Source of the DNA: an uncultured Alphaproteobacteria bacterium
GTDB lineage: Bacteria > Pseudomonadota > Alphaproteobacteria > SP197
Assembly (NCBI GenBank): GCA_958295695.1
Contig: OY282363.1
Location: 186,001 to 250,000, forward strand
Length of the DNA stretch: 64,000 nt
Direction: 5' to 3'
A program made the position numbers and the translations under genes. Within the stretch, counting starts at the first letter, position 1; each line of letters begins with the position of its first letter. Under the pieces are notes generated by a model, which was not told where the DNA came from, searched no databases, and saw only the letters and a program-made list of their open reading frames with translations. Positions 1 to 9,706 of the stretch are shown here, in pieces.

Positions 1-220
1 CATGTCGACGGTGTGGAAGGACGGCGAGATGGTCGGCGAGACGACCTCGGGCGGCTGGGGCCACCGGATCGGAAAGTCGATCGCGCTCGGCATGGTCCGC
101 GCGGACCTTGCCGAGCCGGGTTCCGAGCTCGAGATCGAGATGTACGGCAAGCGCTACGGCGCCGTCGTACAGCCCGACCGGCCGCTGTTCGACCCCGGCA
201 ACGACAACCTGAGGAGTTGA
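1..220 (+). CDS. C-terminal end of a GcvT-type aminomethyltransferase / FAD-dependent demethylase (partial)
   Basis: The reading frame enters from the left edge (codons start at base 2) and ends at TGA 218-220. The visible 72 residues have the glycine-cleavage T-protein C-terminal barrel pattern: '[19 protein letters not shown]' followed by '[15 protein letters not shown]' and a terminal '[12 protein letters not shown]'. In this family the barrel closes the folate-binding methyl-transfer domain, often fused to an FAD dehydrogenase acting on dimethylglycine or sarcosine. The gene ends 4 bp before the next, related gene, so the two are probably paralogues in one operon. Everything upstream of the barrel lies outside the window, so the presence of an FAD domain is inferred only. 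Confidence 0.8.
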   Translation, partial: MSTVWKDGEMVGETTSGGWGHRIGKSIALGMVRADLAEPGSELEIEMYGKRYGAVVQPDRPLFDPGNDNLRS

Positions 221-224
221 GCCG

Positions 225-2678
225 ATGGCCAACCTTCCCTCCGAGGCCCGGGCGGTCGTCATCGGCGGCGGCGTCTCCGGCTGCTCCGTCGCCTACCACC
301 TCGCCGAGCTCGGCTGGACCGACGTGGTCCTGCTCGAGCGCAAGCAGCTCACCTGCGGCACCACCTGGCACGCGGCGGGCCTCGTGGGCCAGTTGCGCGC
401 CAGCCAGAACATGACCCGGCTGGCCAAGTATTCGGCCGAGCTCTACGTCAGGCTGGAGCGGGAGACCGGCGTCGCCACGGGCATGAGGCAGAACGGCTCG
501 ATCACCGTGGCGCTGACCGGAGAGCGCAAGGAGGAAATCTACCGCTCCGCCTCGCTCGCCCGCGCCTTCGGCGTCGATGTCGACGAGGTGACGGCCGAGG
601 AGGTCAAGCGGATGTACCCGCACCTCAACGTCTCCGACGTGGTGGGCGCCGTCCACCTGCCGCTCGACGGCCAGTGCGATCCCGCCAACATCGCCCAGGC
701 GCTGGCCAGGGGCGCCCGGCAAAACGGCGCGAGGATCGCCGAGGGCGTGAAGGCGACCGCGGTGCTCCGGGACGGGGACCGGGCGGCTGGCGTCTCCTGG
801 AAGGCGGAGGACGGAAGCGAGGGCGCGATCGCGTGCGATGTCGTGGTGAACTGCGCGGGCATGTGGGCGCGCGAGCTGGGCGCGATGTCGGGCGTCAACA
901 TCCCGCTGCACGCCTGCGAGCACTTCTACATCGTCACCGAGCCGATCGAGGGGCTCGGCCAGGTCCCGGTGCTGCGCGTGCCCGACGAATGGGCCTACTA
1001 CAAGGAGGACGCCGGCAAGATGATGCTCGGCGCCTTCGAGCCCGACGCCAAGCCCTGGGGCATGGCGGGCATCCCCGAGGGCTTCTGCTTCGACCAGTTG
1101 CCCGAGGACATCGAGCACTTCGAGCCGGTGCTGGAAAAGGCGATCGGTCGCATGCCCATGCTGGCCGAGGCCGGCATCCACACCTGGTTCTGCGGACCCG
1201 AGAGCTTCACGCCGGACGACCGCTACTACCTCGGCGAGGCGCCGGAGCTGCGGAACTACTTCGTGGCCTGCGGCTACAACTCCATCGGCATCGTCTCCTC
1301 GGGCGGCGCGGGCATGGCGCTGGCCCGGTGGATCGACGACGGCGAGCCGCCCTTCGACCTCTGGGAAGTCGACATCCGCCGCGTGCAGCCGTTCCAGAAA
1401 AGCCGGCGCTACCTGGAGCGGCGGGTGAGCGAGACGCTCGGCCTGCTCTACGCCGACCACTTCCCCTACCGCCAGCCCGAGACCGCGCGCGGCGTGCGGC
1501 GCTCGCCCGTCCACGGGCACCTCAAGGCGCGCGGCGCCTGCTTCGGCGAGACCGCGGGCTGGGAACGCGCCAACTGGTTCGCGCCCGAGGGCGCGACGCC
1601 GGAATACCGCTACTCGTGGAAGCGCCAGAACTGGTTCGGCTACGCCAGGGAGGAGCACCTCGCCGTGCGCACCGGCGTGGGCCTCTTCGACATGACCTCC
1701 TTCGGCAAGATCCGCGCCGAGGGCCGCGACGCCGCCGGCGCGCTCAACCGCATCTGCGGCAACGACATCGACGTCGAGACGGGCGGGCTGGTCTACACCC
1801 AGTTCCTGAACCGCAAGGGCGGGATCGAGTGCGACTGCACGGTGACGCGCCTTTCGGAGACCGCCTTCCTGATCGTCACGCCGGGCGCGACGCTGATGCG
1901 CGACCTGGCCTGGCTGAGGCGCAACACGCCCGGGGACGCCCATGTCGTCTACACGGACGCGACCGCCTCCGAGGCCGTGCTCTGTCTCATGGGACCGAAG
2001 GCGCGCGACGTGCTGAACGCCTGCTCGCCGGCCGATCTCTCTAACGCGCATCACCCCTTCGGGACGATGCGCGAGATCGAGATCGGCTACGGCGTCTGCC
2101 GCGCCCACCGGGTGAGCTACGTCGGCGAGCTGGGCTGGGAGCTCTACGTCGGCGCGGACATGGCGGCCCATGTCTTCGAGACGCTGGAGGAGGCGGGCGC
2201 GGCCCACGGCCTGAAACTCGCGGGCCTGCACGTGCTCGACAGTTGCCGCATCGAGAAGGCCTTCCGCCATTTCGGCCACGACATCACCGACGAGGACCAC
2301 GTCCTGGAAGCGGGCCTCGGCTTCGCCGTGCGTCTCCAGAAGCCCGACTTCATCGGCCGCGACGCGGTGATGAGGAAGAAGGAGGAGGGCCTGACGCGCC
2401 GGATGGCGCAGTTCAGGCTCACCGATCCCGAGCCCCTGCTCTACCACAACGAGCCCGTGGTCCGGGACGGCGAGATCGTGAGCTACCTCACCAGCGGCGC
2501 CTACGGCCACTTCCTCGGCGGCGCCATCGGCATGGGCTACGTCCCGGTCGGGCCCGGCGAGACGGGCGAGGAGATCGTGGGCTCGTCCTGGGAGATCGAG
2601 ATCGCCGGAACCCGCGTGGCCGCCGAGGCCTCGCTCAGGCCGATGTACGATCCCAAGGCCGAGCGCGTGCGCATGTAG
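225..2678 (+). CDS. FAD-dependent oxidoreductase fused to GcvT domain (dimethylglycine/sarcosine dehydrogenase-like)
   Basis: 817 aa. The N-terminal half is a DAO-type flavin oxidase: the dinucleotide motif GGGVSG lies at residues 14-19, and TTWHAAGL holds His49, the position that binds FAD covalently in dimethylglycine and sarcosine dehydrogenases. The C-terminal half (from about residue 430) is a GcvT aminomethyltransferase domain with '[11 protein letters not shown]', '[12 protein letters not shown]' and a 'TSGAYGH' barrel. Known family members oxidatively remove an N-methyl group and pass the one-carbon unit to tetrahydrofolate. ATG at 225 follows GAGGAG. Exact substrate (dimethylglycine, sarcosine or another methylamine) cannot be read from the sequence. 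It lies in a run with an MttB-family gene, which fits demethylation of quaternary amines. Confidence 0.9.
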   Translation: MANLPSEARAVVIGGGVSGCSVAYHLAELGWTDVVLLERKQLTCGTTWHAAGLVGQLRASQNMTRLAKYSAELYVRLERETGVATGMRQNGSITVALTGERKEEIYRSASLARAFGVDVDEVTAEEVKRMYPHLNVSDVVGAVHLPLDGQCDPANIAQALARGARQNGARIAEGVKATAVLRDGDRAAGVSWKAEDGSEGAIACDVVVNCAGMWARELGAMSGVNIPLHACEHFYIVTEPIEGLGQVPVLRVPDEWAYYKEDAGKMMLGAFEPDAKPWGMAGIPEGFCFDQLPEDIEHFEPVLEKAIGRMPMLAEAGIHTWFCGPESFTPDDRYYLGEAPELRNYFVACGYNSIGIVSSGGAGMALARWIDDGEPPFDLWEVDIRRVQPFQKSRRYLERRVSETLGLLYADHFPYRQPETARGVRRSPVHGHLKARGACFGETAGWERANWFAPEGATPEYRYSWKRQNWFGYAREEHLAVRTGVGLFDMTSFGKIRAEGRDAAGALNRICGNDIDVETGGLVYTQFLNRKGGIECDCTVTRLSETAFLIVTPGATLMRDLAWLRRNTPGDAHVVYTDATASEAVLCLMGPKARDVLNACSPADLSNAHHPFGTMREIEIGYGVCRAHRVSYVGELGWELYVGADMAAHVFETLEEAGAAHGLKLAGLHVLDSCRIEKAFRHFGHDITDEDHVLEAGLGFAVRLQKPDFIGRDAVMRKKEEGLTRRMAQFRLTDPEPLLYHNEPVVRDGEIVSYLTSGAYGHFLGGAIGMGYVPVGPGETGEEIVGSSWEIEIAGTRVAAEASLRPMYDPKAERVRM

Positions 2679-2716
2679 GTTCGTTGCAACGGTCCCCTCC
2701 CGAAGGAGCACAGGCC

Positions 2717-4300
2717 ATGACCGACGCAAGCGTTTCCGACGACACCGCTCCCCGTAGCCGTCGCGGCGGAGGCCGCGCGGCGCGCATGGCCGCGCGCGCG
2801 GCGCCGCTGCCCGAGAACATGCGGCCGGTGCGGCCCGGCATGGAAGGCGGCGCCTACAAGCCGTTGTCCGACGCGGACATGGACAGGATCCACGCCACCG
2901 CGCTGAGGGCGCTGGAAGAGGTGGGCTTCGCCGACGCGCCCGACAGCGGCGTGGAGATCCTGACCCGCGCCGGCGCGGTCCAGGGCGACGACGGCCGCAT
3001 CCGCATTCCCCGCGCGCTCGTCGAGGACATGCTGGCCGTCGCCGCGCGCGACATCACGCTCCACGGCCAGGACCCGCGGCGCGACCTCAGGCCCGGCGGC
3101 CGCCGCGTGCATTTCGGCACGGCGGGCGCGGCGGTCTTCGTCTACGACCCGGAGGCGCGCGAGAACCGCGAGCCGACCGTGCGGGACCTCTACGATTCCG
3201 CGCGCATCGCCGACGCGCTCGACAACATCCACTTCTTCCAGCGCACCCTGACGCCGCGCGACACCGTCGATCCCAGGGACATGGACCTCAACACGCTCTA
3301 CGCCTGCGTGTCGGGGACGACGAAACACGTCGGCACGTCGTTCACGCTCGCCGGCCACGCGGCGCTGGGGCTGGAGATGCTCCACATGGTGGCGGGCAGC
3401 GAGGCGGCGTGGCGGGACCGGCCCTTCGTCTCGAACTCCAACTGCTTCGTCGTCCCGCCCATGAAGTTCGCCACCGAGAGCTGCCTCGTCATGGAGACGC
3501 TGGTGCGGGGCGGCATGCCGATCCTGCTGCTGTCGGCCGGCCAGGCGGGCGCGACCGCTCCCGCCCCGCTCGCCGGAGCGGTCGTACAGGCCGTCGCCGA
3601 GTGCCTGGCCGGCATGGTCTACGTCAACGCCATGAAGCCGGGCCACCCGGCGATCTTCGGCACCTGGCCCTTCGTCTCGGACCTGCGGACGGGCGCCATG
3701 TCCGGCGGCTCGCCGGAACAGGGCCTCCTCACGGCCGCCTGCGGCCAGATGGCGCGCTACTACGACCTGCCGGGCGGCTCGGCCTGCGCCATGTCCGATT
3801 CCAAGGAGATGGACATGCAGGCCGGCTACGAACGCGGCATGGCCAACGTGATGGCCGGCCTGTCGGGCCTCAACATGGTCTACGAGAGCGTGGGCATGCA
3901 CGCCTCGCTCCTGAGCCACTGCCTGGAGGCGCTCCTGGTCGACAACGACGTGATCGGCGCCTGCCTGCGCTGCGTGCGCGGCATCGAGGTCGACGACGAC
4001 ACCATGGCGCTTGCGACCATGAAGGAGGTCTGCCTGGGCGGGCCGGGCCATTACCTGGGCGCGGGACAGACGCTCGACCTGATGCAGACCGAATACGTCT
4101 ATCCCACGATCGGCGACCGCTCGAGCCCGAAGGAGTGGCTGGAGAACGGCAAGCCCGACCTGATCGAGAACGCCATCGGCCGCAAGAACGCGCTGCTCGA
4201 CGAACACTTCCCGGCCCATATCTCCGACGAGGTCGACCGGGCCATCCGCGCCCGGTTCGATATCCACATGCCCCGGGAGGCCATGCGCCCGGCGGCGTGA
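2717..4300 (+). CDS. MttB superfamily (trimethylamine/glycine-betaine methyltransferase-like) protein
   Basis: 527 aa. The protein matches the trimethylamine methyltransferase family: 'MDRIHATALRALEEVGFADAPDSG' near the N-terminus, then 'HFGTAGAAVFVYD', 'SGTTKHVGTSF', 'AGQAGATAPAPLAGAVVQ' and a C-terminal 'HYLGAGQTLDLM'. The true trimethylamine enzyme has an in-frame amber codon read as pyrrolysine; here the frame is open throughout, so this is a non-pyrrolysine member, a group that includes glycine-betaine demethylases. Such enzymes normally hand the methyl group to a corrinoid protein, and none is encoded in this window. The start ATG follows AAGGAG by 11 bp. A basic low-complexity stretch (about residues 11-32, rich in Arg and Ala) precedes the fold. 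Co-transcription with the upstream FAD/GcvT gene is likely (38 bp gap). Confidence 0.9.
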   Translation: MTDASVSDDTAPRSRRGGGRAARMAARAAPLPENMRPVRPGMEGGAYKPLSDADMDRIHATALRALEEVGFADAPDSGVEILTRAGAVQGDDGRIRIPRALVEDMLAVAARDITLHGQDPRRDLRPGGRRVHFGTAGAAVFVYDPEARENREPTVRDLYDSARIADALDNIHFFQRTLTPRDTVDPRDMDLNTLYACVSGTTKHVGTSFTLAGHAALGLEMLHMVAGSEAAWRDRPFVSNSNCFVVPPMKFATESCLVMETLVRGGMPILLLSAGQAGATAPAPLAGAVVQAVAECLAGMVYVNAMKPGHPAIFGTWPFVSDLRTGAMSGGSPEQGLLTAACGQMARYYDLPGGSACAMSDSKEMDMQAGYERGMANVMAGLSGLNMVYESVGMHASLLSHCLEALLVDNDVIGACLRCVRGIEVDDDTMALATMKEVCLGGPGHYLGAGQTLDLMQTEYVYPTIGDRSSPKEWLENGKPDLIENAIGRKNALLDEHFPAHISDEVDRAIRARFDIHMPREAMRPAA

Positions 4301-4476
4301 AGGGCCGCCCGCGTCCGGGATCCGGCGGCCCGTCCCCCTCGACGGGATCGGGGCGGGCTTTCGGTACGCGCTCCCGCGGTGGGCGCCTCGGGGCGGGGGG
4401 AATTTCGGGTGGGGGCGCGAACGGATACCCCTCGTCCCGAGCGGGTCCCGAAGGGACCGTATCGGGGGACGGCCGG

Positions 4477-5358
4477 TCAGGCGGCCCGCCAGTCCGCCAG
4501 CGCGTTCTCGAAACGCGCCATGTTCTCGGCGGTGTAGGCGACGTAGTCGACGTCGAGGTCCGAATGGACCTCCTGCACCATGCTCCACATGGCTTCGCGC
4601 AACAGCGAGGCGCACATCATCGCGCCCAGACGGCGGCGGTCGCCGTCGGAGACGGCGCGGCCGAGGTGGCGCTCCATCAGGCCGTCGCGGCGCGCGCCGT
4701 CGAGCCGGTTGTTGGAGGCCAGGTTCGCGAAGTCGAAGAGCGGCGTGTCGTAGCCCGCATACTCCCAGTCGACGAGCCACAGCCTGGAACCGTCGTCGAT
4801 CAGGTTCGCGGGCAACAGGTCGTTGTGGCAGAGCGCCAGCTCGATGGGGCCGACGGCGGCCTCCAGCTCGTCGGCGACCGCCATCAGCTCCGGAACCCGG
4901 TCCTTCAGCCGATGCCCGTCATCGACCATGCGGCGCCCGTAGTCGCGCGCGACGTGGAACACCCAGAAGAGCGGCGCGCGGCCGCGCAGATGGCGCGCGC
5001 CGTCCCGGTGCAGGGTCCGCAGCAGCGCCGCGACGCGGTCCAGGTTCGCCGGCTCCCCGACATCGGCCTCGCCGTAGGTCCTGCCGTCGATCCACGCCAG
5101 CACGAGCGCGCCCTTGGCGGCGAAGACCACCTCGGGCGCCACGCCCACCGCGTGCGCGGCGCGGCTGCAGGCCGTCTCGTAGGTGCGGCGGATGCCGTGG
5201 ACCGGAATGTTGCCGCCGATCCGCACCATGTAGCTCGCGCCGCCGTCGTCGACGCGGAAGTTGGTGTTGGTGATGCCGCCGGGCACCGGCCTCGGGTCCA
5301 CCGGGCCGGACCAGCACGGCAGGGCGGCGGCCTTTCCGGCCGCGTCGTCGAGCGTCAT
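4477..5358 (-). CDS. Choline/ethanolamine kinase-like phosphotransferase
   Basis: 293 aa, APH/choline kinase fold. Motifs: the N-lobe 'PVPGGITNTNFRV', the catalytic-loop Brenner motif 'LCHNDLLPANLI' and the metal-binding 'WLVDWEYAGYDTPLFDFANLASNN'. The last resembles LicA-type choline kinases more than aminoglycoside kinases. It would phosphorylate a small alcohol such as choline using ATP in the cytoplasm. It is convergent with the MttB-family gene and divergent from livG. The context of methylated amine genes supports choline or a related amine, but this is inference. Confidence 0.85.
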   Translation of the reverse strand: MTLDDAAGKAAALPCWSGPVDPRPVPGGITNTNFRVDDGGASYMVRIGGNIPVHGIRRTYETACSRAAHAVGVAPEVVFAAKGALVLAWIDGRTYGEADVGEPANLDRVAALLRTLHRDGARHLRGRAPLFWVFHVARDYGRRMVDDGHRLKDRVPELMAVADELEAAVGPIELALCHNDLLPANLIDDGSRLWLVDWEYAGYDTPLFDFANLASNNRLDGARRDGLMERHLGRAVSDGDRRRLGAMMCASLLREAMWSMVQEVHSDLDVDYVAYTAENMARFENALADWRAA

Positions 5359-5411
5359 GGCGAGGCTCCCTGTCGCCCGCGGAGCGCCAATCTAACCCCG
5401 TCGTCCGGTCC

Positions 5412-5439
5412 TTCAAGCGCCCGGCTTCTCTGCTATAAC
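5412..5439 (+). promoter_or_regulatory. Candidate sigma-70 promoter for livGF
   Basis: TTCAAG at 5412-5417, a 16-bp spacer, then an extended -10 TGCTATAAC (hexamer TATAAC at 5434-5439). It lies 28 bp upstream of the livG ATG and is clearly more AT-rich than its surroundings. The -35 match is weak. Confidence 0.5.
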
Positions 5440-5467
5440 GGCTTCGGCTTCACGGGACGGGACGGCG

Positions 5468-6250
5468 ATGGCCTTGCTGGAGGTCGAGAGCCTCAGCCGG
5501 CGGTTCGGCGGCCTGACGGCGGTCGACAATCTCTCCTTTTCCGTCGAGGAGGGCGCGATCCACGGGCTCATCGGGCCCAACGGCGCGGGCAAGACCACGA
5601 CCTTCAACGTGATCGGCGGGTTCTACAGGCCGTCCGGCGGGCGCGTGATCTACGACGGACGCGACATCTCCGGCATGGCGACCCACGCCATCGCCGCGCT
5701 GGGACTGGTCCGCACCTTCCAGGCCACCACCCTGTTCCACGAGCTCACCGTGGCCGAGAACGTGCTGGTCGGTTGCCATCTCACCGCCAGGAGCGGCCTC
5801 CTCGGCGTCATCCTCGGCGCGGGGGAGGAACGCCGGAGGGACGCGGAGACCCGCGTCGGGGAAATCCTCGCCTTCATGGGGCTGGACGGGCTCGCCGGCG
5901 ATCCCTGCGCCAACCTGCCGCACGGCCTCCAGCGCGCCCTGGGCCTCGCCGTCGCGCTCGCGGCGCGACCGAAGCTCCTGATGCTGGACGAACCGTTCAC
6001 GGGCATGAACCCGGAAGAGACCCGGCGCATGATGGACCTGATCCGTCAGGTGCGGGACAGCGGCGTCACGATCCTCCTGGTCGAGCACGACATGCGGGCG
6101 GTCATGGGCCTGTGCGAGCGGATCACCGTGCTCAACTTCGGCGGTCTCCTGGCCGAAGGCGGCCCCGAGGCGATCCGCGCCGACCCCGATGTCGTCGAGG
6201 CCTACCTCGGCGCGCCGGTCCGGGAGGCGGCGCCGTGCTTCTCGAAGTGA
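5468..6250 (+). CDS. livG: ABC transporter ATP-binding protein, LivG type
   Basis: 260 aa. Walker A 'GPNGAGKTTTFNVIGG', a family-typical 'LGLVRTFQATTLFHELTVAENV', a degenerate signature 'ANLPHGLQRALGLAVAL' and Walker B 'LLMLDEPFTGMNP' followed by the switch His in 'LLVEHDM'. This is one of the two ATPases of a branched-chain (HAAT-type) ABC importer. The partner livF overlaps it by 16 bp; the permeases and binding protein are encoded on the opposite strand at 8630-11949. Substrate is unknown. The ABC signature reads LPHG instead of LSGG or LPYG, a mild deviation. Confidence 0.93.
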   Translation: MALLEVESLSRRFGGLTAVDNLSFSVEEGAIHGLIGPNGAGKTTTFNVIGGFYRPSGGRVIYDGRDISGMATHAIAALGLVRTFQATTLFHELTVAENVLVGCHLTARSGLLGVILGAGEERRRDAETRVGEILAFMGLDGLAGDPCANLPHGLQRALGLAVALAARPKLLMLDEPFTGMNPEETRRMMDLIRQVRDSGVTILLVEHDMRAVMGLCERITVLNFGGLLAEGGPEAIRADPDVVEAYLGAPVREAAPCFSK

Positions 6251-6942
6251 ACGGCCTCGAGGTCCACTACGGCACGGTCCAGGCGCTCAAGGGCGTCAGC
6301 CTCAAGCTGGAGGCCGCCGACATCATCACCCTGATCGGCGCCAACGGGGCGGGCAAGTCGACGACGCTGCGCGCCATCTCCGGCCTGAACCGGCCCACCG
6401 CCGGCGAGATCCGCTTCGAGGGCGAGCGCATCGACGGGCTCGCGCCCGACAGGATCGTGGCGCGCGGCATCGCGCACGCGCCCGAGGGCCGCCGCGTCTT
6501 CCCGGAACTGACGGTGCTGGAGAACCTGATGACCGGCGCCTACCTGCGCCGCGACAGCGCCCGCGTGAAGGCGGATCTCGACACGGTCCACGGGCATTTC
6601 CCACGCCTGCGGGAGCGCACGGGCCAGTATGCGAAAACGCTGTCGGGCGGCGAGCAGCAGATGCTCGCCATGGGCCGCGCGCTTATGGCCGCGCCGCGCC
6701 TGCTGCTGCTGGACGAGCCCTCGGTCGGGCTCTCGCCGGTCCTGGTCCGGGAGATCGCCAAGATCATCGGCGAGATCCACGGACGGGGCGTTCCGGTCGT
6801 GCTGGTCGAGCAGAACGCCAGCCTCGCCCTGCGCCTGGCGAGCTACGGCTACGTCCTGGAGACCGGCCGCGTCGCGCTCGAGGGCCCGGCCGACGAGCTC
6901 AACGAGCACGAGCACGTCAAGCGGGCCTATCTGGGCGGCTAG
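6235..6942 (+). CDS. livF: ABC transporter ATP-binding protein, LivF type
   Basis: 235 aa from a GTG start at 6235, inside the end of livG (translational coupling). Walker A 'GANGAGKSTTLRAISG', LivF-specific 'APEGRRVFPELTVLENL', signature 'LSGGEQQMLAMGRALM', Walker B 'LLLLDEPSVGLSP' and 'VVLVEQNA'. The frame is open far upstream, but only the GTG start places the first beta-strand (LLEVNGLEVHYG) correctly. It pairs with LivG to power the LivHM permease. Confidence 0.93.
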   Translation: MLLEVNGLEVHYGTVQALKGVSLKLEAADIITLIGANGAGKSTTLRAISGLNRPTAGEIRFEGERIDGLAPDRIVARGIAHAPEGRRVFPELTVLENLMTGAYLRRDSARVKADLDTVHGHFPRLRERTGQYAKTLSGGEQQMLAMGRALMAAPRLLLLDEPSVGLSPVLVREIAKIIGEIHGRGVPVVLVEQNASLALRLASYGYVLETGRVALEGPADELNEHEHVKRAYLGG

Positions 6943-6947
6943 GCGCC

Positions 6948-7604
6948 GTGACCGGGTGGCGCCTGAGCGACGAGCTCTGGACGCGCTGGATGGCCGAGGC
7001 GCGCGCGGCATGGCTCGCCGGCGCCGCCGGGACCGCCGCCCCCCTCTGGCGCGAGGCCGACGCCCTGGCGTCGCGCTTCGACCGCAACGATCCCCGCCGG
7101 GCCGCCAGCCTCCATGCGCGCGCGCTTCTCGTCCGCGACGCGGGCCCGGCCGAGGCGGCCCTGCGGGCCGCGGTCGAGGCCTGGACGCGGGCGGAGACAT
7201 GGGTCGACGCCATGGCCGTCGTCGACGGCGCGCGCAGCTCGCTGTTCCACCAGCGGCTGGAGGCCCGGCACGGGGGCGTCTATCCGGAGATCGTCCGCCG
7301 GCGCCACCGCAAGACCCTGGCGGCCGGCCGGGCCGCCGCCGAGGCCCAGCTCGCCGCCCGCCGCGACGACGCTGCGGCCATGGCCGCGGCCATGGCGCGG
7401 CGGCGCGACGCCTTCGGCCATCGGGAATCCGGCGCCGCGGCCATGGCGCGGTGGCTCGGCGAGGACATCGCCGGACGCGCGGTCGACCGCTTCGCCGAAG
7501 TTCCGGCCAGGAGGCCGGACGACGAGGCGCGGCTCTACGCCGCCGCCCTGCTCGTGCCGGTCGTCGCATGCGCCCGGCCCGCCCGCCATGCCCGGCGACC
7601 GTGA
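6948..7604 (+). CDS. Alanine/arginine-rich protein of unknown function
   Basis: 218 aa from GTG 6948, 6 bp after livF. I do not recognise the family. The sequence is helical and very rich in Ala and Arg, with a TPR-like pattern near the N-terminus ('AAPLWREADALASRFDRNDPRRAASLHARALLV') and a long 'AAAMAAAMARRRDA' helix. No signal peptide or membrane segment is seen. Its end overlaps the next gene by 17 bp, so the two are probably co-translated and work together. It may be a scaffold or adaptor, but the sequence does not say. Confidence 0.6.
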   Translation: MTGWRLSDELWTRWMAEARAAWLAGAAGTAAPLWREADALASRFDRNDPRRAASLHARALLVRDAGPAEAALRAAVEAWTRAETWVDAMAVVDGARSSLFHQRLEARHGGVYPEIVRRRHRKTLAAGRAAAEAQLAARRDDAAAMAAAMARRRDAFGHRESGAAAMARWLGEDIAGRAVDRFAEVPARRPDDEARLYAAALLVPVVACARPARHARRP

Positions 7605-8604
7605 CGCCGTCCCGGACGGGAACGGCCCCGGTCCCGGCGTCGAGACGGTCTTCGTCGAGCGGACCGCGTTCGAGCGCGGTTTCGCGAAGATCTTCGAAGC
7701 CTCGGTCGCGCCCCGCCTCCCTTCGCCTGCGGAGGGCCGGGAGGGGACGAACCGGCGGCGCGCGGGACGGGCCGCCTTCGGCGCCGGCTCGATCGCCCTG
7801 CTCTGGGCGGGCCTGTGGTTCTGGGAGGCCGGACGCGGCCACCTCGGCGTCCAGATCGCCGCGGGCTTCGCCACGCTGGTGCTCGCCGACCTCTTCCTGC
7901 GCCGCGCGCGATGGCCGCGGACGGGCTCCGCCGGGTCCCCGCGCGGCGTCCTCGTCGAGGCGGTCCGCGCCCACGCGCCGGGCCTCGTCTACCAGCATGT
8001 CGCGGGACGGCGGCTCGACCACGACCGCTTCGTCGCCCTCGGTCTCGCGCCGCGCTGCAAGACGGCGCTCGTCGAGGGATTCTTCGCCGCGGAGCGGCGC
8101 GGCGCGGCCTTCCGCGCGGTCGACGCGGAGTTCCGGGACGAGCGGCGCGCCGCGCCGTTCCGCGGCATGCTGGTCGAGATCGCGGTCCCGCGGCCGTTCT
8201 CGGGCCTCGTCGCGGTCCTCCGGCGCCGCGACGGGGCCGCGCCGCCCGGCGCCGCGTTCAAGCCCGTGAAGACCGCGGGCCACCCGGCCTTCGACCACAT
8301 GTTCCAAGTCTACGCCACCGAGACGGACGAGGCCGCCCGGCTCCTGGACGAGTCCGCCATGACCGCGCTGACGCGCTTCGACGAGCAGCTCGACGGCGCG
8401 CCGTTCCAGGCCGGCTTCGCCTTCGGCCATCTCCTGCTCGCCATTCCATGGGACCGCGCGGACGAGGCGGGAGCGGGCGACGGCGTGTTCGATCCGGTCG
8501 GCGACGCCCACCGCCTGCTCGCCCGGATCGCCGTGCCCTTCCGGCTCGTCGACACGCTCCACGGCATCGACCCCGAGACCGGCGGACGCTACCGGGCGCG
8601 CTGA
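7588..8604 (+). CDS. DUF3137-like membrane protein
   Basis: 338 aa. ATG 7588 lies within the end of the preceding gene. After about 60 residues there is a hydrophobic segment ('AAFGAGSIALLWAGLWFWEAG') and a second ('LGVQIAAGFATLVLADLFL'). The C-terminal half has the pattern seen in DUF3137 proteins: 'FRAVDAEFRDERRAAPFRGMLVEIAV', 'HPAFDHMFQVYATETDEAARLLDESAM' and 'FGHLLLAIPW'. Function is unknown. It ends 26 bp from the convergent livM, so it interrupts the transporter locus without obvious functional link. Confidence 0.7.
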   Translation: MPGDRDAVPDGNGPGPGVETVFVERTAFERGFAKIFEASVAPRLPSPAEGREGTNRRRAGRAAFGAGSIALLWAGLWFWEAGRGHLGVQIAAGFATLVLADLFLRRARWPRTGSAGSPRGVLVEAVRAHAPGLVYQHVAGRRLDHDRFVALGLAPRCKTALVEGFFAAERRGAAFRAVDAEFRDERRAAPFRGMLVEIAVPRPFSGLVAVLRRRDGAAPPGAAFKPVKTAGHPAFDHMFQVYATETDEAARLLDESAMTALTRFDEQLDGAPFQAGFAFGHLLLAIPWDRADEAGAGDGVFDPVGDAHRLLARIAVPFRLVDTLHGIDPETGGRYRAR

Positions 8605-8629
8605 CCGCGGCGTTCGCCGCCGCCCCGCC

Positions 8630-9706
8630 CTACCCGGCGGGCCGGCCCCGCCCCAGCCATCCCGCGACGCGCCTGGGCAGGGTCTCCAGGCCCTCGGGCA
8701 GGAAGAGCATGGCGAGGATCAGGACCGCGCCGTAGAACATCGGGCGCAGCTCGTCGACGCCGGCGTCGCGCAGGACGACCTCGTTGATCGCCGTCAGCGC
8801 GATCAGCCCGACGATCGGGCCCCAGATCGTGGCCGTGCCGCCCACGATGACCCAGATGAGCACGTAGACCATCTCGTCGACGTCGAAGCGGTTGGGATTG
8901 ACGGTCGTGAGGTAGTGCGCCAGCAGCGCGCCCGCGAGCCCGGCGAACGCCGAGGCGACGACGAGGGCCGTGGCGCGCGCGCGCCACGTGTTCACGCCGA
9001 CCGCGCCGGCGAGCTGGTCCTGCCAGTGCACCGCGTGGAAGACGAGCCCGATGTGGGAGCGCTCGATCCGCCACAACACCCAGATCGACGCCGCCGCCAC
9101 GGCGAGCGCCAGATAGTAGTAGGTGACGGGCTCCCAGAAAAGCAGCTCGAACGGTCCGACCTCCATGTCGGGGAAACCCGGGATCCGGCTGACGCCCTTG
9201 GGCCCGCCGAACGGATCCTGGAAGCGCTTCCAGGTGAGCCGGATCGCCTCGCCGGCCGCGAAGGAGCCGATCAGGAAGTAGAAACCCTTCATGCGGAACA
9301 GCGGGAAGGCGAGGATGAAGGCGACGAGGCCCGTGACGCCGGCCGCCAGAAGCATCGAGACCGGCACCGGCACGCCCAGCCTCTTGGAGAACAGCGCCGT
9401 GGCGTAGGCGCCGACGCCCATCATGACGACATGGCCCAGCGAGAACTCGCCGGTGAGCGCCAGCAGCCTGTAGCTCGCGACGACCAGGGCGTTGATCGCG
9501 AGAAAGACCAGAAGTTCCTGCTGCGAGAAGGTCGCCACCCGCGGCGCGGCGATCAGCGCGGCCGCCCCCGCCGCCGCGAGGACGGCCCACCAGATTCGTC
9601 GCCGCGCGCCGCCGAGGCCGGGGTCGAGGGTCAGCCACGCCGCCAGCAGGGGCAACGCGATCAGCACCGCCCAGACGGTGTAGGTGACCGCGCCGCCGCC
9701 GGACAT
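8630..9706 (-). CDS. livM: Branched-chain-type ABC permease, LivM
   Basis: 358 aa with about 9-10 hydrophobic segments and the LivM permease pattern 'LLALTGEFSLGHVVMMGVGAYATALF', 'AFPLFRMKGFYFLIGSFAAGEAIRL' and 'GGTATIWGPIVGLIALTAINEVV'. ATG overlaps the livH stop codon (ATGA), giving translational coupling. It is the second permease of the importer whose ATPases are at 5468-6942. Confidence 0.92.
   Translation of the reverse strand: MSGGGAVTYTVWAVLIALPLLAAWLTLDPGLGGARRRIWWAVLAAAGAAALIAAPRVATFSQQELLVFLAINALVVASYRLLALTGEFSLGHVVMMGVGAYATALFSKRLGVPVPVSMLLAAGVTGLVAFILAFPLFRMKGFYFLIGSFAAGEAIRLTWKRFQDPFGGPKGVSRIPGFPDMEVGPFELLFWEPVTYYYLALAVAAASIWVLWRIERSHIGLVFHAVHWQDQLAGAVGVNTWRARATALVVASAFAGLAGALLAHYLTTVNPNRFDVDEMVYVLIWVIVGGTATIWGPIVGLIALTAINEVVLRDAGVDELRPMFYGAVLILAMLFLPEGLETLPRRVAGWLGRGRPAG

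Noticed and set aside
2717..4300. Pyrrolysine-containing trimethylamine methyltransferase.
   Set aside because: There is no in-frame amber codon, and no pylS/pylT is seen; this is the non-pyrrolysine group.
2537..4780. Very long minus-strand ORF opposite the MttB-family gene, and similar long antisense ORFs at 6202-8562, 12046-17067 and 56449-59967.
   Set aside because: Typical high-GC shadow frames: Arg/Gly/His-rich composition, no recognisable domains, overlapped by well-supported genes.
4477..5358. Aminoglycoside resistance kinase.
   Set aside because: Motif spacing and the 'DWEYAGYDTPLFD' block match choline/ethanolamine kinases; the context is metabolic.
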